Positions 22,919 to 35,696 of a stretch of DNA of 64,000 nt are shown piece after piece; position 1 is the first letter of the stretch, and every line of letters begins with the position of its first letter. The notes beneath the pieces were generated by a model. That model searched no databases. It saw only the letters and a program-made list of their open reading frames with translations, and was not told where the DNA came from. Position numbers and translations under genes: made by a program. This DNA comes from Haliotis asinina (lineage: Eukaryota > Mollusca > Gastropoda > Lepetellida > Haliotidae): positions 17,373,753-17,437,752 of the forward strand of contig NC_090290.1 in assembly GCF_037392515.1 (NCBI RefSeq). Reading direction: 5' to 3'.

Positions 22919-24226
22919 CCTGCAGCAAAAATAAGATTGTGAGTCAGTCAGTACAGACTAATGGTAAAACTGAACCATTTTTACAAAGTACATAGATGGT
23001 TTTATTGCTTGGTCTTATTATCATTTTCAACCAATAAACCATTGAAAGTGAAGTGAAACGAAATTGAGTTTTGTTGCTAGATCTGTAATACATGGACCAA
23101 AACGAACACTTACTTTTTTCAAACGCATTCATCTAGTAGTCTGAAGCAAATATATCTATGAAAACCCACGCAAGTCTAGAAAATGTGTAGTCTTGATTTC
23201 GCCAGTTTCTGAAAATGAAGAATTTCTCGGAGCTCCATTTCAATTTATTATTGTTTTTATGAAGTTTTCGTTCAGTAAAATATGTTCATTTCAGTAACTA
23301 GTTTTTAGTCTCTGGTATTCCTCTTGATAAAGGCATCATGACTTAAGAATGGACTTTAATAGGTTTATGGTTAATGGACAGGATTCACATATTCATTCTC
23401 AAATTCAAAACACAAAAGATACAAATGAACAGACCCCACAGTAAATACTGTCTCGTGCTGATTTCCATTTTGAAACGGACAAGGAAGCAACCTCATGTAC
23501 GGAACAACATCGTTGCAATAGTAAATAATCCCAAAAAAATTAATGGAAAAAAATTAATTATATCAAAATCAGCAGGTATAGTCTTTTGTTAAAATAATGT
23601 AACAGAACGGCCAATGACTAGTGGAAAAGATACTAGTAGACAAACTACAAAAATAAAATGTGCCACCAGTCAGACTACGTTTAGTGAAAATATATCACAA
23701 GGACCTAACAAATAGTGAATGTCGAAACTGGTGAAATGCAGAAGAATCACACGACAAGTAGATAAAGTTCCATTAACTATTTTAATTGGTCAACACCAAA
23801 CTGAAAATGCACTTCTCGACACGATACCGACTGTGAACTATACTGTCACCTGTGACCTCAGTCTGCTGCTGCAGCAGTCTTGCAATACTGCACACTGAGG
23901 GGTCAATTGAGATTCCTGGTCTGTTAAACGAATTAATTGTACAATAAACTTCGAAACTAGACAGTGTATGAACTTGCAGCAACCGGAACTGGATCCAGAT
24001 AACACATTCCGGTAGCCTCGTGGCCCAGAATGAATACTAAGGAGGCCACACGTCCGACAGCTGTCAACATGTGATACATATAAGAATGAAGCTTAATCCC
24101 AATTCTAACTTGGAGTGAAAAACATATGTCTCAGGTTTAGACGATTCCAATAAGTGCCTGTGTAAGATCTATTTATAGGTGAGCTAGAGTCACATGATAC
24201 ACAAACGTGATGTTAGGATATCCAAG
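22919..24226. promoter_or_regulatory. Upstream region of STELLO copy A, shared with copy B
   Basis: The sequence TTGCTGCAG at 22,920-22,928 (minus strand) is a good acceptor immediately before the coding exon, so a 5' noncoding exon probably lies in this stretch. Blocks match 61,950-63,066 upstream of copy B, for example the 'gaatggactttaataggttt' block and the 'gtgatacatataagaatgaa' block. I cannot place a promoter or start site by eye. No open frame is convincing. Confidence 0.5.
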
Positions 24227-25538
24227 ATGGCGACTCTGACTGACGTTACCTGCGTTGGAAAGCACTTTTATACTCGATAATGTAACCTGGAAGCACACTG
24301 CACACTGCACAAAGTTATGTTACCTTAATTAAATGCATCATAAGGCTAGTATCCTGACTGGAACCACTGTGATGGCTGAGAGCTTGAATATCTCTGTAGA
24401 ACACAGCCATCAGAAATCAGTGGTAGAAGAAAGAGCAGAAGGCAGTGCTGGAGGGGATCGACGTTAGCAGTGTTGGAAATATGCAGTGTTTGGAGAATGG
24501 CCAGATTCGCTTAAGCAGTGTTAGAATCAATGACTGTTGGGGAACGTCCACATGCAGGTAATCAGTGTTAGAAGCAAGCCGTTTTTGGAGAAGACATAGA
24601 TTAGATAAGAGGTAATAAAAGTAAGCAGTGTTTGAAGAACACATAGATACATGTGAGCAGTGTTAGAATCAAGCAGTTTTTTTCTCGTTAGAAGAGCTAG
24701 TCTTAAACAGCGTTAGATGTGAGAGAGGATACAGGCAAAGAGTGTTAAAGAACGGACTGTTTTATGTACGCAGCAGTGTTTGGAGGACGCACAAGCGCAA
24801 TGAAAGACGTAATCACTGAAAGAACAAATAGATGCTAGGTGTAAGCAGTGTTGGAATTATACAGTGTGGAATGTAAGCAACGTTTGACGTCAAAGCCGTT
24901 TGTAGAAATGTGCAATCAGGCACTACACTTAATCTTTTGGCAACATGTAGGTGGAACAATACTTTATCAGACTGGTCTAAGGTCTGCATAACAGACAGTT
25001 AATGTTAGTGCCCTATCTATAGTTTAACGGAATAGACGTAGATGTAGTTGTAGATGTAGTTGTAGATGTAGTTGTAGATGTAGTTGTAGATGATCCTGTC
25101 AGCCGCTTTGGAAGTCGGCTAGTGTAGGTCCACAAAGCACGAGGCGATAAAGTCACCTAGGAAGCTTAGATTTACACAAACTGACCACACTAAACTTTTG
25201 TGCTAACAGGTCTCAAGAATCAGGCAGAATAGTGTAGGAAGAAACCAAGAAACAATTGGACAGTTTTTTTTAAAGATCGGGTATATTATACCGTATATTA
25301 TACCGACAAAGCAATAGACCAGTGTTCTCACGGCCCTGTTCCATATAATGATTCTGAGTGTTAATGATACAACCCTGTTGATGGAGACCATGGACAGTTT
25401 AGAGACCAGTTAATATTCAAACTGATGTGGAGATCATTGATCCGATAATAAATTTCTTCCCAGAACCTGCGTGCATCCTATTATTGTAGCATTGTATTTA
25501 GGGATGCGACTGTCGTCCATCCTGCACATGTGGCCAAG
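24227..25538. other. 1.3-kb stretch present in unit A and absent from unit B; degenerate GCAGTGTT repeats
   Basis: At about 24,450-24,870 the motif GCAGTGTT(A/G)GAA recurs irregularly about ten times on the plus strand. From 25,033 to 25,091 a perfect 12-bp repeat (GTAGATGTAGTT) occurs about 4.5 times. Both limits carry CCAAG (24,222-24,226 and 25,534-25,538), the same five bases found once at the unit B junction. No gene is recognised. Confidence 0.7.
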
Positions 25539-26033
25539 CCAGCGCAGGTGTCTCTGGGTGAGAATGGCGAATCTGCTTGGTGTGCCTGCCTGGGACAAGA
25601 CGCTTGCGTTTCTGGGACGGTCCTGCCAGTTGATGCCCATGAGTCGCCCCTTTTGCTTGAAGCGATTGATTCGTTTGGGGCAGAGACGCACCTTGCTGCT
25701 GACCAGGGAGTGATCAGTGTCACAGTCGGCACTATGGTAAGTGCGTGACACGCACGTGGTTGAGTATGGACAATGTCCAGATGGTGCCAGTGTTTGGATC
25801 TGGGGTCTGTTCTTGTTTAGCCTGCCGACGCCAACGTGTCCAATGCAGCAAGGCCCAGAGGTGCGTAAGACTTTCGTGCCAGTGCATAACCTCTCCATCA
25901 CCAAGACCCATGCAGTGTCTCTCTGTGGCGACACACGGGAACTGGACCTACAAGGGACTACAGAGGAATGCCCCCAGACATGTGGCATGTAAGCCCACTG
26001 GCACCCTTGTCTGTGGTGGCATAACATAACCAA
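25446..26033 (-). pseudogene. RTE-type LINE remnant A (endonuclease and C-terminus, RT deleted)
   Basis: Minus-strand frames read a piece of an APE-like endonuclease (GVGRLNKN, then SRTYHSADCDTDHSLVSSKV) joined directly to the C-terminal LTQRHLRWLGHMCRMDDSRI block typical of RTE-type LINEs. The reverse transcriptase between them is absent. The same internal deletion occurs in unit B, so it predates the segmental duplication. It is not functional. Confidence 0.75.
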
Positions 26034-26129
26034 TAACCCTGATAATTATGGACTGGGACATTAACTTGGCATGTATACATGGTAAAGTTAAATTGTTTTC
26101 TTCTATCCTCACCCAAAGTCTTATAAGGT

Positions 26130-26280
26130 GGGGAAATATATGTGGACGCGGTGGCGGAGATGTGTGGATGTGGTGGAGGTGATGTGTTGACTTGATGGTG
26201 GAGATGTGAGGACGCGGTAGAAGGACACGTATGGACGTGTTAGAGTTGTGTTGATGTGGTGGAGAAAGACTCCAACACAT
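26130..26280. repeat. Degenerate GATGTG/GTGGA repeat tract
   Basis: Irregular repeats of GATGTG(T)GGATG and GGTGGAG. The homologous tract at 63,900-64,000 in unit B has a different unit order. Confidence 0.75.
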
Positions 26281-26660
26281 CCAACAGCATGAAGTATTTA
26301 TGGCTGACTGCACTTGCAGTGATAATGCTACGCCTCTATTGCACATAAATAGTGCAGGATAGACCAGGGCCGTAGGCAGAACAGTAGGCTGTCCTCATGC
26401 CCCCTTAACCCCACCCCAGCCCCAATTCTTATACACTTGTTTTGCACATCAATCAGTTATTATGACAAGTTTGATGTGTCATGTACACTCATCTCAATCC
26501 ACCCTCGTCTGTATGGAATCGCTACAACGCAGCCTATATGAACTTAACGAGTATCATGCAAGTGTGTATCATCCTGAGCTGGAGCCTATAACTGTAGTCT
26601 TTAAAACGTCACATCAATGGTACACCGCATGTATTGAGTTAAGGCACTACAGATGACAAC
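26281..26660. other. No recognisable feature
   Basis: I find no domain, SINE or LINE block here. A C-rich patch (CCCCCTTAACCCCACCCCAGCC) lies near 26,400. The stretch separates unit A from Tc1 remnant 3. Confidence 0.4.
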
Positions 26661-26663
26661 GAA

Positions 26664-27290
26664 ATGAAAAGACTGACAAGAACTCAACAACACAACACCA
26701 TAGCCGTTTCTAAGCATAGGCATCACAGCACGAGGTGGCAAGGCACTTCGACGTGTCCAGACAGACCATCCCAAACATATGGACCCGATACAACAGTACT
26801 GGGCGTGTTACATACAGACCCAGGTCAGGTCGACCTAGAGCTACCACCTTCCTCCAGGATCGCTAAATCCAGTTGAGACGTCCTCGTTCAAACACCACTG
26901 CCACATCATCCACACACAGCTCTGATTCTGACCAGACAGCGAGCAATTGTTCATGAGAAAACACACTTTTTGCCAGAAGACCAGTCACGTCGTTCCCTTC
27001 ATCTACGTCAACGATTTATCTTTGGAGCCTGACAATACTCGACGTCACATTGCACGTGTTTGACAGGAATTCCTCCAGCAAAACAATGTTCAGATGTTAC
27101 CTTGGCCTTCTCGATCACCCGATTTGTATCCCATCTATGGGATACTTTTGATCGACGCGTGCGTCTGAGTAATCCGCCAGCCCAGACACTACACCAACTG
27201 CACACAGCACTCCTCTCAAAACATTCCCCAAGACAGCATTGGGCATCTCCTTCTTTCTATGGGTCACCGCCGCCAAGATGCTATCGATAT
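26664..27290 (+). pseudogene. Tc1-type transposase remnant 3
   Basis: Broken frames read a paired-domain-like N-terminus (VARHFDVSRQTIPNIW, RYNSTGRVTYRPRSGRPRAT) and, after decay, the LPWPSRSPDLYPI motif near 27,100. That motif corresponds to the third catalytic-acid region of Tc1 transposases. It differs in sequence from remnants 1 and 2 and so belongs to another family. LINE L3 begins directly after it. Confidence 0.7.
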
Positions 27291-27844
27291 ATGAGTGAGT
27301 GAGTGAGTGAGTTAATATTTAAGGTCACATCGGCAATGTCTCAGCCATATCGTGACGAGAAGATTTAATACTGAAATGAAATACATGTATAGTATAAAAA
27401 CCTGTCAGCGAAGGACAGTAAAACAACTAGAATATCACAAATGAGATTAAAACTAGCGTGGAAAGTTAAAACTAATATCACTATTTGGACAATACAATAT
27501 AAAATCAGGCTATACATTGCCAGCAACTGAAGGTAGATCACCATACTAGGGACCATGGGGACTTACTGTTCCTTTGCTACCTGCATGGACCCTAGTCGGA
27601 TTTACATCATCCCTTCAGCTGTTAGTAATTTAGACATATCTAGCCAAAAATTAAAAAGACATACTACGACTAAGAACAGTGGAAAGTTTAAATTTACTGT
27701 GAATGTTTTTGGACTTACGTACCCTCTCAGGAGGACAATAATTTTACAATACTTCAACCCCCTTTGAGGGTACAGCCACCAACAATTCAAAAAACCAATC
27801 CAAACTTCCAATAATTAAAATACATCTATTTACACAACATAATT

Positions 27845-30800
27845 TCAAAATTCAACCAAAAAATCAATTTCTTTTAAAAAACCAATAATTAAATGAGACC
27901 TAACGCTGGTAAAAAGATCCTTAATTGTTTTAACTGTAAAATACTTATCCCTTGTGATGGAGAATTGAACGCAGTCAAGCAGGATATGCTTGACTGTGAC
28001 TCTCTCATCACAAGGGATACAAAACGGAGGATCCTCGCCTTTTAAAAGGTGTGAATGAGTATATCTAGTATGGCCAATACGACATCGTCTTAAAATAACC
28101 TCTCCAAATCTGGACTGACAACCCAAGTAGGTGTAACCAATATACGGTTTTATTTCATGTAATTTATTTATACCTACTTGGTTGTCCCACTTCTTCTGCA
28201 TCAGATCACGGATGTAAGTTCTAATGCTAGCCTTGTAATCAGTGTATGGAATGAGAAGTGGTGTAACAGATTTGTTGAGTGCTGCCTTGGCAGCAAGATC
28301 GGCCATTGCGTTACCTGAAATGCCTACGTGGCTGGGTAACCAACAGAATACGATGTCGCATTGGCCAATAGCAAGTTTATTACACAATTCAGTAATTTCA
28401 ATTAAAAGTGGATGTTTACAAGAAATATTTTTAATAGCCTGACGACAAGAAAGACAGTCGGAATAGATTATATATTGTTTACGTTTAGGGTGTCTTTGAA
28501 TATATCTGAGAGCTGTTAATCTGGCGTTTGCTTCTGTAGTAAACATAGAGCTGTTATCTGGAATTCTATAAGATATTGTTCTGAATCCAATGACAGTGGC
28601 CCAAGCAACTGCGCCACCGTCCTTGGATCCACCTGTAAGTAAGGGTTTGTAATAGCTATTTTTATGTTTTAATTGATTATTCTTGTTTATATTGTAATTC
28701 ATTGGTTTCTGATTTTTTAAAAGAAGTTAATGTGAGGTCGACTTGGGGCCTAACCAATTGCCAAGGAGGAGAAGAAAGGAGACGGGAGGTAGCTATGTAT
28801 TCCAGTTCAATGCCAGCTGAAGAAAAAAAGGGTTTAATTCTGTGCTCTAAAGGTGAAATAAGAGAAGACCTCTTGTCATACAAATCTTCATAAAGTGGGT
28901 TGAACACACAGTTATATGCAGGATTAGAATCATTTGAGTATAATTTAGTAAAGTATTGTAAGGATAATTTTATAATTTTATACGACGTTGTGTAAGAGAT
29001 GGTTCATCGGCTTGAACGTAAAGACTGTCAATAGGTGAAGTGCGGAAAGACCCAAGACAAAGTCTTAAACCTTGGGGGTGTACAGAATCAAGAAGTTTAA
29101 GGTTGCTTTTGCAGGCTCCACCGTATACGATGGAACCGTAATCAAGTTTCGAACGGACCAATGATCGATAAAGTTGTAGGAGGGTAGCTTGGTCTCCTCC
29201 CCACTTACAATTAGAAATAACTTTCAACAGGTCACGTGCCTTCAGGCATTTAGCTTTAAGGGATTTGATATTGGGGAGAAACGTTAAATGCGAGTCAAAA
29301 ATCAATCCCAAGAACTTTACAACTGTAATAGCAGTGGAACACCTTGATCCTGATTATAATGATCATACAGGGTAGGACCCACCCGGACTTGAAAATGCCT
29401 GTCATTTAAAAAGTTGGATATAAATAGAGGCAATCGGCCTCGCAATCCAAAGTCATGTAAATCTTTTAAAATGCCGTATTTCCATGTAGTGTCATACGCC
29501 TTTTCAAAATAAAAAAAGACAGACACTGCATGTTGTTTATTAATTATAGCGATTTTGGCAAAAGATTCTAAACGCACTAAGTGATCAATGGTACTCCTGT
29601 TTTTACGAAAACCACACTGAATATCTGTTATGAGGTTATTGGTTACTAAGTACCAAACTAGTCTATTGTTTATCATGCGTTCCATGGTTTTGCAAACGCA
29701 GCTTGTGAGAGAAATTGGGCGATAATTTGAAGGATCGGCATGGTCACGTCCAGGTTTAGGTATTGGGACTACTGTAGGATCTCACCATGATGACGGAAAT
29801 TAATATCATCACGTCTAAATATCATCAAAAATATTTAGAAGAGTTTCTAAACAAGATTCTGGTAAGTGCTTCAGAAGTTGATAATGTATGTTATCAGCTC
29901 CTGTAGCAGTATCGTGGGCCTGGTCAAGAGCAGTATGGAGTTCATGAATCGAAAATACCTCGTTATAATCTTCCCCGTTACCTGAAGTGAAATTTATAGA
30001 TTTCTTTTCTTGCTGTTGTTGATACCTTTGGAACTCAGGTACATAATTTGTGGAAGAAGAATGTTGTGCCAAGTGTATTAGCAATATAAGATGTATTAGT
30101 AAATAACTGATCTCCATCTTTGAGATGGTGAATGCAAGATGTAGAGCCCTTACCTTTGATTTTCTGGATCATATTCCATACTTTAGAAATCGGCGTTCGT
30201 GAATTTATTTGAGATACATAGTTTTGCCAAGACTGACGTTTATTTTGTTTAAAAGTACGCCGTGCTTTGGCGTTTAAGATTTTACATTTGTTCAAGTTAT
30301 GGACCATAAGATGACGACGGAAATAATGTTCAGCTTTTTGCCGTGCCTTACGAGCCTGTTTGCATTCAACATTAAACCATGGTTTTCGTATGTGCGGAAT
30401 TACTGAGGACTTTGGGATACACTGATTATCAATGTCGTTCAGTTTATCAGAAAAATATTTAATAGCATCAGGAACATCAATGAAAAGTTCAGGTTTAAGT
30501 TTGTCAGTGCACAGAGTATCATATAAATTCCAGTTGGCCTTTTTAAAATTCCATCTAGATGATGGAGGGACATCAGATGGGTTCAGGGGTTTTAAGATTG
30601 TTGGGAAATGGTCACTTCCACAAAGGTCATCGTGGGCTGACCATTCAAACTCACTCAAAAGACCAGAATCAGTAAGTGACAAATCAAGAGCTGAATAGGT
30701 TCCTGTGCTAGGGTGTAAATAAGTGTTTGAACAATCATTATATATGCATAAATCATTGTTTGTAATAAACTCCTTCAGTACTTTCCCTTTATTATTAATA

Positions 30801-31225
30801 CTTGTACCACCCCAGAGTGAGTTGTGGCCGTTAAGATCACCCATAATAATACAGGGTTTCGGGAGTTGTTTGTAAAGGGTTTGAATATCAGCCTGCTGAA
30901 GATCTGAAGATGGTGGAATATATAGCGAGCAGAGAGTAAAAGTAACATGCACAGTAAGTCGTACTGCAACAGCCTGAAGATTAATTTTAAGGATAACAGG
31001 GCTTTGGAGTACATTATGTCTCACAAGGATGGATGATCCTCCCGTGGCCCTATCACCCGGAGGAGAAAACGAATGATATGCATTGAAGTGACGCAAGTGT
31101 CTGCTTTAAATATGTTTCTTGAAGACAGAATGCTGATGGACTAATGCCCTGGACCAACAGCAATAAGTCGTTAAAGTTGGTCTTCAGTCCTCGGCAATTC
31201 CACTGTATAATATTGTTTTGAAAAT
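27845..31225 (-). pseudogene. L3 ORF2 pseudogene
   Basis: Reading 5' to 3', the endonuclease is largely open (30,035-31,096; IIMGDLNGHNSLWGG, LDLSLTDSGLL, DLCGSDHFPTIL). The linker and RT start are in pieces (HDTATGADNIHYQLLKHLPES, RNRSTIDHLVRL). The active-site segment is deleted. RNase H is open at 27,845-28,702 (TGGSKDGGAVAWA, TTEAN, YSDCLSC, SHVGISGNAMADLA); the first catalytic Asp is Gly here. The C-terminal Cys/His cluster is intact. Six frames are needed to follow the protein. Confidence 0.87.
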
Positions 31226-31630
31226 CTATCTTTTGGGAGGTATGACTAGGGATCTACCCCGTACCTTTTTAGAGGGCGATACGCTTTGCGCCCGTGGCTG
31301 GATGGTTTCAGCCACATCCATTCTTTCAAGAGATCCAAACCTATTAAATAGTTGGATCAAATTATCTGACCCTTTTGAAATCCTATCACTTTGTCCTTTC
31401 GAAGATTCAGTTCTTGATTTGCTTTGTTTCACATTTCTTTGAGATATTTGTGGTTTTTGTGCTTGAGACTTCTTCTGAGTGAGAGATGATGATTGACCTT
31501 GAGAAAGAGTCTGTATGTCAGAGCGTGAATCAGATGTTTGAGTTGACTGTTCATTTGAATATGTTTGAGGCGCTTCAGAGTTCAACCATGTCAAGTCTGT
31601 CACTTCGGTAGTAAATGATGACACATTGCA
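31226..31630 (-). pseudogene. L3 ORF1 C-terminal fragment
   Basis: This encodes about 130 residues of the Ser/Gln-rich ORF1 tail (SRTESSKGQSDRISKGSD, LIQLFNRFGSLERMDVAE). It ends RGRSLVIPPKR, close to the RGRSPINPPKR end of L7 ORF1. The zinc knuckles are missing through 5' truncation. Confidence 0.8.
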
Positions 31631-31644
31631 TAAGGTGTTTGCAT

Positions 31645-32500
31645 TATGTAGTCTTTTCGCCTTCCACTAAACGAAATGAAGGAAGTTTCGTGATAAATCT
31701 TTTCCAGACTTCTTCCACGGACAACACCACATATTCTTCTAAGGGCATCTGGATGCAATGTTTCTAAAGTCAGATCTTACTGATCTGTACAGTTGTCCCA
31801 GATGTGAGAACAGCATTCAAAAGATGGGAGAATGTAGGATTTGTACATAGTCTCTCGCATTTTCCTAGACATCCGATATTTAAAGCTTTTAAGGCAATTT
31901 ATCATGAGACTAACATTTTAAAGAATGTTGTGAATGTGTGCGTACCATGAACAGTCGTTTTGTTGTAGTATTCCAAGGTGTTTATGGCTTTTAACATCTT
32001 GGATTGCAATCCCACTCATAAATAATTTCGGCTTAGGGTTGAGAGTATTTCTGCGTGTGAACTGCATAGTTTCTGTTTTGGGGGGATTAAAACTAACTTG
32101 CCACATACTTGTCCAATTCGATATTCCTTCCAGATGGTCATTCAAGCAGTTAGCCGTTTCAAATGGATCGTCTACAATAACAGAAATAGATGTATCATCT
32201 GCGAAATATCTGATGTTACTGTTAATCTCATCCACTATGTCATTCATGTATATAATAAAGAGTAGAGGGCCTGAACGTGAGTCCCTTTGGACGCGTAGTT
32301 CAATGTTAGGTAGACTAATATCAGGATTCGGCACGTTTGATTGTTCGCTTAAACAATTGTTGAAATCATCAATAATTAGGTTTTTGTATCACACTGACAG
32401 GAAGATAGATGTGCTAGATGTTTTAGTCCCAATACATTTTTTGACAAGGCTCCACCATGTGTTGGTGCCACGAGAGCTATTTATTCCCTGTTAAGGACAT
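31645..32500 (-). pseudogene. Older LINE RT remnant (CR1/jockey-like)
   Basis: A different LINE from the L family. Minus-strand frames show a linker (IIDDFNNCLSEQSN, NPDISLPNIELR) joined to SGPLLFIIYMNDIVDEIN and IRYFADDTSISV, the RT active site with FADD. Then come ISNWTSMWQVSFNPPKTE and HKHLGI. At 31,650-31,920 the thumb/C-terminal region follows (KYRMSRKMRETMYKSYILP, then IWDNCT). The palm sequence before SGPLLF is deleted. It is inactive and old. Confidence 0.78.
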
Positions 32501-34730
32501 GTTTCTTCTTTGCAGATCTAAAAGCTGCAATTACTTGATTTCTATCTGAACTTTTCCCACTCACAGTAGTTTCTCCTTTTTGCTTGTTTATTTTGTCTGT
32601 TGCACTTCCTTATTAATAGTCTTATATTATTATTCAAAACAGGGGACTTGAGTGGCGAACTGTGATTATTTTGTTGGGGGATATCTAGTAACATACGTAA
32701 ACCCGGTCATAGTATGTATTTCCTACTGTATTTACGTTTCTTTCTATAGTGAACTATCTGGCTGTTTGTCCTGTATAAATATTCTGATAAAGTCAAAGAT
32801 CAGTGTTATTAGAAAGTGAGGCTGATGATAAAATTCGTGAGTTAAACTTTGTAAATTAAAGGCGCTGTTGCCTAATGTATGTTTTTCTAAGTCTGCAGTA
32901 TCATTTTAGGACCATATGTACGTTTGTTTGGCACTGCATGAGACCAGATTACAAGAAAACGCAAGTTAGTGGTTTGTACTTTCATGTTACATAATTTCAT
33001 TTCAGCAGTAACAGTAACAAAGCACAAGTTCACTTCAATGTTCAGCCGTCAATGTGAATGTTGGTTTGGTCGAGTGTTTTCTGGAGTTGTACCTGAATAC
33101 CGTTTAGTGAAGAAATAATCTCAAAGTGAAACATTTTACAGAGAACTTATTCGAGACACCGGGTTATAAACGTGGTTACAACGCTGTCCGAAGCCTCAAC
33201 GTAACTTTGCTACTTCTTCATACTAACTGGGTGTCTCGATGTTACCAAGCTACAACCTTCCCACAACGTTTCAAAAACGTTGAGTGTAAGCTTGGAATCT
33301 TTCATACTTCAGTTTTATCACCTTTATAGAATACAGCCATTAGCTTTTAGAAGAGTATGGTACACACAAATCTGGTCACATACGATTTCAAATTGTTCGC
33401 ACGTTAAACTCGCATAAAGATGACGGCCGTGCTCAGTGTATGTAAATTAAAGCATACATTTTGGAAATAGTGATTCCTCCAGGATTCGAAAGGGCATAGC
33501 AACAGAATTTCAAAATGGGCATGCAATTACAGATTTCCATGCATCTTGTTATCCATTAACATGATTCTTAAATGGAACAGTTGACTCACCTCTAAACTTT
33601 ACATAAAGTATAAATTAAAAACGAACAAGAGTTGTATTCCTTGTATAAATATCGTTTCCAGATCACACTGAAAGAGGTCAGTCACACATTCTTCTGAACA
33701 GGATTCTGAAGCTTCCAACAACTTTGTCAGAAGGACAGGATGCCTTAGAAATAGGGCAGGGAACGATATTCAGATAAGCAGCGCATTGCTTGTTTGCCAA
33801 TCCTGTTTCCCTTTTTGAAGGTAGATATGTTTAAACCAAAAAAGGACATGCTGCTAAATAATAAGGACGGGGCGTTGCACCTTGCTAAAAATGTCCAGGG
33901 GGAACACTTGTATGTAATCATCCTACGTTCAGGGTCAGTGTCGCACATTTCCCTACCAACAGTTACAATGGGTAGGCATGGTCCACTTACCTGTAACTTT
34001 GCCAGATCCAGAGTGTTTGGTGTATGTGTAAAACGTCGAAGTCACCGCTTGCTAAACAATATGTCCTGATGAGAATCGATGCCGGCCGTTTGGATCTATG
34101 AAGCGTCCTCTTGCAAGCGCGCTTTGTTAACTATGGAAGCGTTTTAGGGTCATATGTTTTTGTCATTTTGTTTTTAAATTCCAAGATACTGCATTGTAAT
34201 TTCCTGACATGTTTCACGAACATTATCTGGACATTTCAAGGTAAAGCCTGAATATCTTCCGTAGTTTTCCCCAAAGGGCTTGAAGGAGAACAGTATATGC
34301 ATCCAAAGGCCCAGCACCCATCCCCATGAGGACATATTGTGACTGTAGGTAAATATCGGTGACGAGCGTTTGGGTCACAAGTGGCACTCGTACATACAAA
34401 TCCTTTCATGGTGCTGCTGTATAAGTGAGTTTGATTTTACGTCGTTTGTAGTCTGATTAAAGCAATAATCTAAATGTTAGTAACCAGAATTGTAGGGAAA
34501 TGGCCGGAAATTCAACACAAGACATCGTGCATCGACCATGTAAATCCATTTAATAAGCTATTGACAAATATAAAACAGAACAGGCCCCAGTAGCAGAATG
34601 TAAACATGTGCAGGAGCCATCACTGAAAATACATAATTCGTTATCGGAGAAGTGTCATGTATTCATGTGTGTCCATTTTCTAATTGCATTTCAAGAACAT
34701 GTTTGGAAGTTCACAGGATATTTTCTAATG
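32501..34730. other. 2.2 kb with no recognisable gene
   Basis: AT-rich sequence without repeats matching elsewhere in the window. A 91-codon plus-strand frame (33,794-34,069) and a 67-codon frame (33,126-33,329) have no motif I recognise and no splice context worth proposing. I see no RNA gene. Confidence 0.45.
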
Positions 34731-34734
34731 ATGT

Positions 34735-35440
34735 CTCCTACTGGTAGAATGTAAATACTGAACAGCAAAGGACCAAGAACCGAGCCCTGGGGCACTCCAC
34801 AACTGAGTGGCATAGAATCATAGTATCATTTTCAAGGAAACTATGTTGCCTCAACAACAAATCAGTGCCCTTTTCAAATCCTGCTACTTTCATATCTTCA
34901 ACATCAGCAAAATCCGTCACCTATTGGACTATAACACCGATCAGTTACTCATGACAAATCTTGTAATCTCCTAACTCGACTACTGCAACTCTCTCTACTT
35001 TAATATTCCGGGTCATTTACTATCCAAGCTCCAAAGAATTCAAAACTCTGCTGCCTGAGTCGTTGCCTGTGTTCCCCGATATGACAGCATCACTCCCATC
35101 CTTGAACGACTTCACTGGCTCCCAATATCCTTCAGAATCAACTTCAAGCTTCTTCGCTCACAACTGCATCAACTCTCCATGCTGCCAGCCAGAGCACTCC
35201 ACTCCAGCAACTCCCTTCTTCTTTCCCAGCCATCCGCCAAAACCACAATGGGTGACAGAGCCTTCTCAGTTGCAGCCCCACTACTATGGAACAGCCTTCC
35301 TGTCACCATCAGAGAAATCAACTGTAAAGACTCTTTCAAAAAAGCCCTAAAAACCCATCTATTCACATTATCCCTCTCATTGGGTTTTCTTATAAATTCA
35401 TTATTATAAATTCATTATTATTATACAGTTCACTCTACCA
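34735..35440 (+). mobile_element. CR1/L2-type LINE 3' end with inverted 5' segment
   Basis: From 34,930 the plus strand reads the C-terminus of a CR1/L2-type polymerase (LDYCNSLYFNIPGHLLSKL, RIQNSAA.VVACVPRYDSI, LHWLPISFRINFKLL, then GDRAFSVAAPLLWNSLPVTI and FKKALKTHLF). Immediately left, at 34,738-34,805, the minus strand encodes [20 protein letters not shown], the RT motif of the same kind of element. An inverted upstream segment abutting a forward 3' segment is the pattern left by twin priming. Confidence 0.75.
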
Positions 35441-35696
35441 TCATGCAGAGTGTAATAAAGCACACTTTCGCCCTGAAATACAGTATTATAGATAAAGCAC
35501 GAGGTAGCTACAGTGTTTGGAGAATGTGCTGAATATCTGATGCACATCTTTACAAATATCACAGCTATAAGATACTGGACAAAATTATTGAAGATGCCTC
35601 CATTTAGTCTACCAAAGAAATGATACGATATAATGATGTTATTCGGTGAAAATGAATAAGTTGTTTCAAGGGCATTTAGAAGTTGGAGGAATCAAA

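Larger units (their letters stand above)
19650..26280. repeat. Segmental duplication, unit A
   Basis: This contains STELLO copy A, its introns and upstream region, then (after 1.3 kb absent from unit B) an RTE-type LINE remnant and a GT/GGA-rich tract. Unit B is 58,580 to the window end in the same orientation. Exons, the SINE B in intron 1, splice sites and intergenic blocks all correspond, so this is a DNA-level duplication rather than retrocopying. Confidence 0.9.
27292..31630 (-). mobile_element. LINE copy L3, 5' truncated
   Basis: This is a minus-strand copy with a (GAGT)n tail at 27,292 and a 3'UTR to 27,844. ORF2 is broken and the C-terminal part of ORF1 is cut at about 31,630, inside the linker (TDLTWLN). 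A deletion at about 29,312-29,345 joins QGVP to the GLIFDSHL region and removes the RT catalytic FVDD motif. No target duplication was found: the left flank is a Tc1 remnant, the right flank an older RT remnant. Confidence 0.88.

Noticed and set aside
25471-26029. Plus-strand open frames over the RTE remnant
   Set aside because: They are the antisense of recognisable RTE endonuclease and C-terminal motifs on the minus strand.
33794-34069. Possible small gene of 91 codons
   Set aside because: No domain, splice sites or repeat support; open frames of this size are expected by chance here.
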